Of a DNA stretch of 23,955 nucleotides, positions 20,401 through 23,955 are shown piece by piece. The notes under the pieces were generated by a model. It was given only the letters and a program-made list of their open reading frames with translations. It made no database searches and was not told where the DNA came from. Source of the stretch: Lingula anatina (taxonomy: Eukaryota; Brachiopoda; Lingulata; Lingulida; Lingulidae); NCBI RefSeq assembly GCF_001039355.2, contig NW_019775534.1:313471-337425 (forward strand), written 5' to 3'. A program made the position numbers and the translations under genes. Numbering within the stretch: position 1 is the first letter of the stretch; every line of letters begins with the position of its first letter.

Positions 20401-21112
20401 TCCTCCCTAAAGTTAATACTCAATAGCACTTATTAACAAAACAATTATATTTTAATACCAATGCAGCTGCACAACCAACAGTCTCACCTGTTCGTGAAAA
20501 TTATGGAGCTGACTGTATCTCACTGTACAATGATGTACTCCATTTACATGAATCTTAAATACCTAAAATAAGGGAAATGATATATGTATCATATAAGATA
20601 TATGTATATTATTATATCATATAATAATGAATATAAGAATAATGGTGTGTGTCAGTGTGTGTGTGCACAAGTGAATCCATGTGTCATAACTCAAATAATT
20701 CATTTTTTGTTTGCATTTATTTGCTTATGGCATCTATATATCAATTCACTTTAATAGGAACTTCAAAACCGCAAATACCCCAGTATTTATTCTGAGAAAA
20801 ATCACTGTAATTTTTGACAAATGAAAGTGAAAACGTTTAAATCGGATTCAGTCATGAATGGCAGTAATGAACTGCTCAATATCTAAAATGTTTTCAAATT
20901 CTGCCGTTTTATTTTTTCCACACAAAAAAAAAGTTATAATAATCAAACGCAATAAAACCATCACTGACATCCGTGTCCTTATTTACCAGGAAAGCCGAGG
21001 TTCAAGAACTTTAATTCCGCTGACACAATTAAAACGCTAGTTTAATACTTACCGTGTACGTCGATCCCGATTCATCTTTGCAATCTTGTGTCTCGGGGAT
21101 AGAGAAATGCAT
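13889..21112 (-). CDS. SNX17: Sorting nexin 17 (complete, 15 coding exons, 470 residues)
   Basis: SNX17 is an endosomal adaptor. It binds PI3P through a PX domain and NPxY/NPxF cargo tails (integrin beta-1, LRP1, APP in vertebrates) through a FERM-like module, and hands cargo to Retriever/CCC/WASH for recycling. Exons (high to low): 21053-21112, 20488-20562, 19997-20120, 19507-19571, 18860-18970, 18351-18444, 17882-17972, 17165-17327, 16654-16794, 16256-16318, 15765-15878, 15342-15419, 14750-14830, 14299-14358, 13889-13981. They total 1413 bases and all phases agree. The PX domain covers about residues 1-108 (R35-Y36-S37, PPKK 59-62, R76-R77). F1, F2 and F3 FERM-like lobes follow to about 393. 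The RMRCW motif with W324 corresponds, by my alignment, to the cargo-binding Trp of human SNX17. A basic/polar linker (about 394-440) leads to the C-terminus GIGDDDL with L470, the tail that engages Retriever in vertebrates. The start has A at -3. The match is strong throughout; no break or truncation is seen. Confidence 0.97.
14299..14358 (-). CDS. SNX17: SNX17 exon 14 (residues 421-440)
   Basis: A short polar linker (NEEHTTSTAQKAKESVKKIS). In phase, acceptor GTTATAG, donor GTAAGT. Confidence 0.88.
14750..14830 (-). CDS. SNX17: SNX17 exon 13 (residues 394-420)
   Basis: A basic linker (PQDRVKRAPRAYLKRD and onward). It is not strongly conserved with vertebrates but is in phase, with acceptor TTTATAG and donor GTAAGT. 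Confidence 0.88.
15075..15089. repeat. G-run (G6-A-G8)
   Basis: A short purine tract in SNX17 intron 12, C-rich on the transcribed-sense strand. It is probably just a slippage-prone run. Confidence 0.8.
15342..15419 (-). CDS. SNX17: SNX17 exon 12 (residues 368-393)
   Basis: Encodes the final F3 helix, AILISMCLQGMVDELIMKK, followed by a basic end. Acceptor TTTTACAG, donor GTAAGA, phase 0 at both ends. Confidence 0.95.
15494..15536. mobile_element. Truncated end of the 10545-10741 MITE family
   Basis: Its reverse complement shares CACATTCAGAAC, AGACTAAC and GATC(C)GCAGATCAAAT in nearly the same order as the left end of the element at 10545. It abuts the TTA flank of the next MITE (15540-15754), suggesting a nested or successive insertion in SNX17 intron 11. 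Confidence 0.5.
15540..15754. mobile_element. MITE, PIF/Harbinger-like, ~215 bp, in SNX17 intron 11
   Basis: The left end GACCCCATTCCCAGAGATT-AGATC and the inverted right end (reverse complement GACTGCATTCCCATAGATT...AGATC) match with few differences over about 26 bases. TTA flanks both sides (15537-15539 and 15755-15757), a 3-bp target duplication of the PIF/Harbinger type. There is no coding capacity. Confidence 0.75.
15765..15878 (-). CDS. SNX17: SNX17 exon 11 (residues 330-367)
   Basis: An acidic loop (LPEEENENPTDPKP) is followed by LEIAFEYLMAKDSLKWITLF of F3. Donor GTGAGA. A MITE begins only eight bases into the following intron. Confidence 0.95.
16256..16318 (-). CDS. SNX17: SNX17 exon 10 (residues 309-329)
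   Basis: Encodes DQLKEGSFKITRMRCWRITT. W324 aligns with the Trp of the cargo-binding F3 pocket in vertebrates. Acceptor TTTTTAG, donor GTAACT. Confidence 0.95.
16654..16794 (-). CDS. SNX17: SNX17 exon 9 (residues 262-308)
   Basis: Encodes YLRLARTLKYYGFLHF and AAGNRELNFRIQVSE, the F2-F3 transition. The donor is the unusual GAG|GTTGGT, chosen because it alone keeps the frame and the human-like spacing into exon 10. Confidence 0.92.
17165..17327 (-). CDS. SNX17: SNX17 exon 8 (residues 207-261)
   Basis: Encodes SYWDSSFDDDLLEDRIAMNL, then a Leu/Tyr-rich stretch through LERGWI to KGSKKE: the F2 lobe, very close to vertebrate SNX17. Donor GTAAGT. The acceptor TTTTTTTTAG is preceded, about 21 bases upstream, by a long AAAT microsatellite. 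Confidence 0.96.
17350..17416. repeat. AAAT microsatellite, about 17 units, just upstream of the exon 8 acceptor
   Basis: An uninterrupted (AAAT)n, reading (TTTA)n on the SNX17 sense strand. It begins about 21 bases upstream of the exon 8 acceptor, so it covers the usual branch-point and distal polypyrimidine region. Confidence 0.95.
17882..17972 (-). CDS. SNX17: SNX17 exon 7 (residues 177-206)
   Basis: Encodes IIRKLQDFESPFISL and VHKIVLRK. Acceptor TTTTCAG, donor GTAAGA. Phase 1 in, phase 2 out, both agreeing with the neighbours. Confidence 0.95.
18351..18444 (-). CDS. SNX17: SNX17 exon 6 (residues 146-176)
   Basis: Continues F1 (FVFYFGLYLVKKEGGEKELS) and ends one base into a codon at donor GTAGGT. 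A second GT four bases further would break the frame to exon 7. Confidence 0.94.
18860..18970 (-). CDS. SNX17: SNX17 exon 5 (residues 109-145)
   Basis: Starts the FERM-like F1 lobe. The motif STDQTEDVLE is close to the vertebrate TSDQTEDVLE. Acceptor AATTAG, donor GTAGGG, phase 0 at both ends. Confidence 0.96.
19178..19465. repeat. Minisatellite, 8 copies of a 36-bp unit, in SNX17 intron 4
   Basis: The unit contains ACAATATCTGGCAGAGTTTG and CACAATCACACCAAA. Copies differ at a few positions, and a further decayed copy lies at about 19132-19177. Because 36 is a multiple of three, the array is open in several frames on both strands; those open frames are artefacts of the repeat. Confidence 0.95.
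19507..19571 (-). CDS. SNX17: SNX17 exon 4 (residues 87-108)
   Basis: Encodes the end of the PX domain (ISQNPQIANSDVFNGFFLSA). Acceptor TTTTTCAG, donor GTAAGG. The first base of its first codon comes from exon 3. Confidence 0.95.
19853..20041. repeat. 68-bp tandem repeat containing the SNX17 exon 3 donor
   Basis: Units start at 19853, 19921 and 19989. All share, on the sense strand, TAGAGAAATA(C/A)ATACAA followed by ATAAGTAAGT. The third unit is the real exon 3 end and donor; the other two are intronic. In both intronic copies the Tyr codon TAC is TAA. Confidence 0.9.
19997..20120 (-). CDS. SNX17: SNX17 exon 3 (residues 46-86)
   Basis: Encodes the PX core with FPPKK (58-62) and ERRAQLEKY (75-83). 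It ends one base into a codon at donor GTAAGT. The last ~45 bases and the donor belong to a 68-bp tandem repeat that continues into the intron (19853-20041). Confidence 0.95.
20488..20562 (-). CDS. SNX17: SNX17 exon 2 (residues 21-45)
   Basis: Encodes VFKIHVNGV...CTVRYSQLHNF; R35 is the expected PI3P-contacting Arg of the PX domain. Acceptor TATTTTAG, donor GTGAG, phase 0 at both ends. Confidence 0.96.
21053..21112 (-). CDS. SNX17: SNX17 exon 1 (residues 1-20)
   Basis: Begins MHFSIPETQDC, matching the SNX17 N-terminus, and ends in phase 0 at the donor GTAAGT. This is the first part of the PX domain. Confidence 0.95.
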
Positions 21113-21174
21113 TTTGACTGAGAGTTAAGATCAACACAAAATAACAACTTGATCACTTAGAAAGTTTACAAAGT

Positions 21175-21192
21175 CTACTCCCCTTCCGCCAT
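21175..21192 (-). other. Possible short upstream ORF of SNX17 (MAEGE)
   Basis: ATG GCG GAA GGG GAG TAG lies 80 bases upstream of the SNX17 start, out of frame with it. Its context is strong (A at -3, G at +4). It overlaps the YY1-like motif. It matters only if transcription starts upstream of 21192. Confidence 0.35.
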
Positions 21193-21213
21193 TTTGCACA
21201 TTTTCTTATCATG

Positions 21214-21226
21214 TGACCTTTGACCC
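21214..21226 (-). promoter_or_regulatory. DR1 nuclear-receptor element
   Basis: The minus strand reads GGGTCA-A-AGGTCA, a direct repeat with one-base spacing, the classical HNF4/RXR/COUP-TF type site. It lies in the promoter shared by SNX17 and AK2. Occupancy is inference. Confidence 0.55.
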
Positions 21227-21389
21227 AATTTTTAGACAAAATTGAGTTTTCTGATACAAGGTTAACTTTCATTTAGTATTCTATATGAACTGTATGAATT
21301 AGTAAAATACATCTATTTGAATTGGTGTATAAGTTGCTGGAATGTTTAAAGGGTTAGAAAATTAGTCAAGAAATCTACACAGTCTTGAC

Positions 21390-21397
21390 CCGGAAGT
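21390..21397 (+). promoter_or_regulatory. ETS/GABP-type site
   Basis: CCGGAAGT matches the core ETS/GABP (NRF-2) consensus, about 140 bases before the AK2 start. GABP sites are frequent in promoters of mitochondrial protein genes, which suits AK2. Confidence 0.5.
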
Positions 21398-21531
21398 TAC
21401 ATGTACGCATGTCCGTTCACCTTGGCCTCAGTCTCATTCCTTATACTCCACGTTTCGCGTAGTCAGGTCATTCATTCAATTTTCTCCTGCAATATTTCTC
21501 GTTTTTCTCTGCACTTGGGAGCTACACCATC

Positions 21532-21630
21532 ATGCCACCGGTAGAACAAAGCGAAACAACGCCACAGGACGAAGGGAAAGGGATCAAGGCCGTCCTTTTG
21601 GGTCCACCAGGTGCGGGCAAAGGAACACAG
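21532..21630 (+). CDS. AK2: Adenylate kinase 2, first coding exon (gene runs off the window)
   Basis: AK2 catalyses ATP + AMP = 2 ADP and works in the mitochondrial intermembrane space. The exon encodes 33 residues: a short variable, acidic N-terminus, then KGIKAVLLGPPGAGKGTQ. The P-loop GPPGAGKGTQ spans residues 24-33 with Lys30 as the phosphate-binding lysine. The exon ends in phase 0 at GTACGG, directly after GTQ, where I recall the vertebrate AK2 exon 1 also ending. The start has A at -3 and the flanking length fits. Reading past 21630 gives low-quality sequence and a stop, so it is intron. KGI(K/R)AVLLGPPGAGKGTQ favours AK2 over AK1 or AK3. The remaining ~200 residues (NMP-binding and LID domains) are not in the window. 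Confidence 0.92.
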
Positions 21631-23621
21631 GTACGGTGCAACGGTAAATACAATCGCCGTAGCCGTAAGCGACTGGCTTCAACTCGCAAATTAGTGACGG
21701 TGGATAATCCCCATAATCTTTTTAAAGAAATGTGTGTTTATTGGCAGATATTAAATTTATATTTTTTCCTGTAAATTAAAGTTATCCACTCAGGCGGCAT
21801 TTAGACATCTGTCGCCGTAACTGATTTTGCCAGGGGACGGTTACGCTTGGTGTTCTGATGTAACTTGCGGTTTTGATTAGATCTTTCCTGATTATCCAAG
21901 AATCTGCCCTACAATTTTTAATTCATTGTTTCACTTTGTTTTAGCAGAATGTGGCCTTCGATTTTATCTGTGTTAAGTGTTGAGCGAATGGATGCTTTTT
22001 CACTTTCAAAACCTTTGATGCAAACAATATAGTTTTCCCTTTTGCCTAGCCGATTTAGAGTAATTTAACATAAGTGGAGCGAGAACAGTAAAGGATTGTT
22101 AATGTTTGATGTAGCTTGAGAAATAGAAATTCCACTAAGATGAAAAATAAAAACATTACATTTTGCAGTTATTTTAGTTTTTTATAGTTATAAAATGCAG
22201 ACTTATATAACATTTTTCACACCCATGGCTTCTGTCACTTTGTCATTTTGTATACTGCGCGAGGCAATCAGTTATTTCATTATTTTCAGGATGATAAAAC
22301 CATTTTGATAAATAGAATTCCAAAATGCCCCGTCAGTGAAAAAATAGAAACACTTGGACATTTGTAAATATTTAAATGTCATATCACTGAAATATGTGAA
22401 CCAGCTTAATGTCACAGTGCAGGCCATTTGCTGTTATCTGATTTTTATCGCATAAGTGCCCTTTGAGTGTTGAGTGTTAAGGTCCAAAAGTCTGTCATTC
22501 CAGTTTGATCAGTGACTTATTAGAAGTTATGTATATTGCAGCAGGTGTCTTCCAGTTGCAACAGGTTTATAATTGTTCAGTTTTGGAGATAGAGAAAATA
22601 TTTGGCAGTGTTGGAAATGGCTGTTAACCCTTTTCTTTCAGAGAAAATTGTTTCCAATGTTAGGTAGCCAGTTGATCTGTACTGTGCTTTAATTTTTTTT
22701 GCCTCGTTAGAAATAGGTGAGTTTGTATAAATCAAAGCAGGGAGCTAGCTCATGCAAAAAAGTTAACTGGTTCTGTTTCCATTAACTGGCATTTTGGCAT
22801 GAGGCCAGTGCTAATGTTTGTCACGGACTAAAGTCATAATATCTAGGGTAATCCCAGTCACTCAGGATCAGTTATAGCTGATCTTTAGCACACGTTTTAT
22901 ATTACTTTATTATCTGCAAAAAAATATTCCCCCAGTATAATGGTCGTATTAGAAAAAAAATTAGCTGCTTGCCATGTAGGGTGTAGGAAATGATTTTAAA
23001 TGGGTCTGTTAAAAACACTCAATGTGTTGACATGGGCTAGTTTTCTAGTATTAAACTGGGGGGAAAAAGCATTAAGTTAAACATTTAAGAGGTGATAGAT
23101 GCCTATGGTCAATTTCACACCTGTTTGTCTGCCTCTGCCCCTAAAACCATGATAAACTTGATCAAACCTCACTTCAAGTTCAGCACTACTAGTAAAAAGG
23201 GAACCAAAAAAAAAAGAATCTGACCAATAACTGTGGATGTGAAATTGCCTCTAAAATAAATTTAAATTCCCCATGCATGAAGAATGCTGCCAGCTGCAGA
23301 GAGGGTGTTTATATCAGGTAGTGGACTTAATTTTGGGTGCTTGGCTGCCCCTGCATAGCTGAAGGCAGGAGAATCAAGTGATTAAAGGAAAACTGAGAAT
23401 GGTACAGTTTAAGATGTTCTTACTGCATGGCTGCTCTTGCACACCTGTGGTACTGAATGAAGTGGTAGACATGTTTAAGTCCCTTTTAGTCAAATTTCAC
23501 ATTCCCTGGTTATGAATAAAAACGTGGTTTTGATTTTGTTTCTTCTTGATACTTCACTTCTTTACTCCAAAATACTTATGAGTCTTAAGCTCCATTTTAA
23601 AGTCTGTTTGTTTGACAGAGA

Positions 23622-23640
23622 GGGAGAGGGGGGGGGGGGG
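23622..23640 (+). repeat. G-rich tract with quadruplex potential
   Basis: GGG-AGA followed by 13 consecutive G gives four G3 tracts with short loops on the AK2 sense strand, so it could fold in DNA or pre-mRNA. Confidence 0.6.
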
Positions 23641-23808
23641 TGAGAGAAAGAAAACTGTAAAAATCCTTCTTCTTTCATATTTTCTTACTATATTTTTGTT
23701 TTTGATTAACTGATTTAGAGTTGCCAATTTTACTCCCGATCAGCACTTTAATCTTTATTCTTGCACTTAAATCTAGGGACTGGTAAAAAAACTTTTATGA
23801 ATGGGGAA

Positions 23809-23833
23809 AAACCCTGGAATTTATCCAGGGTTT
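23809..23833. repeat. Perfect 10-bp inverted repeat, 5-base loop
   Basis: AAACCCTGGA (23809-23818), the loop ATTTA, then TCCAGGGTTT (23824-23833). An intronic hairpin with no assigned role. Confidence 0.85.
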
Positions 23834-23955
23834 ACTGTTGTTTATAAATGAACATGTTTTGCTTGGTGTGTATCTATAGCAGACACATTGATGACCTTAT
23901 GATAAACTTAAATAGTGCAGAGGTCAAGATCTAAGAGATGATAATAAAAACAGAT

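Larger units (their letters stand above)
21113..21531. promoter_or_regulatory. Bidirectional SNX17/AK2 promoter region
   Basis: Only 419 bases separate the two start codons, which face away from each other. Visible motifs are AAAATGGCGG on the minus strand (21187-21196, YY1-like), CATGTG E-box (21210-21215), TGACCTTTGACCC (21214-21226; its complement GGGTCAAAGGTCA is an ideal DR1), CCAAT (21225-21229) and CCGGAAGT (21390-21397, ETS/GABP). No TATA box is seen. YY1 and ETS sites without TATA are typical of housekeeping bidirectional promoters; transcription starts are not defined. Confidence 0.7.
21631..23955 (+). other. AK2: AK2 intron 1 (incomplete)
   Basis: More than 2.3 kb without any sequence resembling the next AK2 exon (expected to continue with a cysteine-containing CHLATGDMLR-like segment). 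It contains a G-quadruplex-capable tract (23622-23640) and a perfect hairpin (23809-23833). Nothing else stands out. Confidence 0.8.

Noticed and set aside
21631-21774. Continuation of the AK2 reading frame past the P-loop
   Set aside because: It departs from adenylate kinase sequence at a clear GT donor and soon stops, so it is intron.
1-23955. tRNA, rRNA, CRISPR or viral sequence
   Set aside because: I looked and saw none. There are no repeat-spacer arrays, no cloverleaf with box A/B that I could support, and no reverse transcriptase or capsid-like reading frames.

Overview
This is an AT-rich, intron-rich animal genome segment holding parts of three genes. Intron sizes of about 320-550 bases, several short MITE-like repeats, and one repeat whose ends carry a GGGATAATAACTC motif of a kind I associate with mollusc genomes make a lophotrochozoan, probably a mollusc, the best guess. 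The species is not determined.

Layout. (1) Positions 1 to about 10120, plus strand: the 3' part of an unrecognised gene. Its last coding exon (6238-6875) encodes a 211-residue Ser/Arg/Pro-rich tail ending in a possible PDZ ligand. One likely upstream exon lies at 1100-1178. A cluster of RFX-type X-box motifs fills the start of the intervening intron (1201-2007). The 3' UTR is about 3.2 kb, opens with a degenerate TCATGG repeat field, and ends at AATAAA 10097-10102. (2) About 10120-13335: intergenic sequence with MITEs and simple repeats. (3) 13889-21112, minus strand: a complete 15-exon SNX17 (sorting nexin 17) gene encoding 470 residues, the same length as I recall for human SNX17. All splice junctions and phases could be read from the sequence. 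(4) 21113-21531: a compact bidirectional promoter region with YY1-like, ETS, CCAAT, E-box and DR1 nuclear-receptor motifs. (5) 21532-21630, plus strand: the first coding exon of AK2 (adenylate kinase 2), ending just after the P-loop. The rest of the window is its first intron, and the remaining AK2 exons lie beyond the end.

SNX17 is an endosomal adaptor that recycles NPxY-bearing membrane proteins. AK2 balances adenine nucleotides in the mitochondrial intermembrane space. No joint pathway is evident; their link here is the shared promoter. The most noteworthy observations are the X-box cluster, a 68-bp tandem duplication carrying extra copies of the SNX17 exon 3 splice donor, the head-to-head SNX17/AK2 promoter with a perfect DR1, a 3' UTR repeat whose unit includes the last codons and stop of the tail gene, and a MITE inserted a few bases from a SNX17 splice donor. 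I did not find a wholly new multi-gene system.
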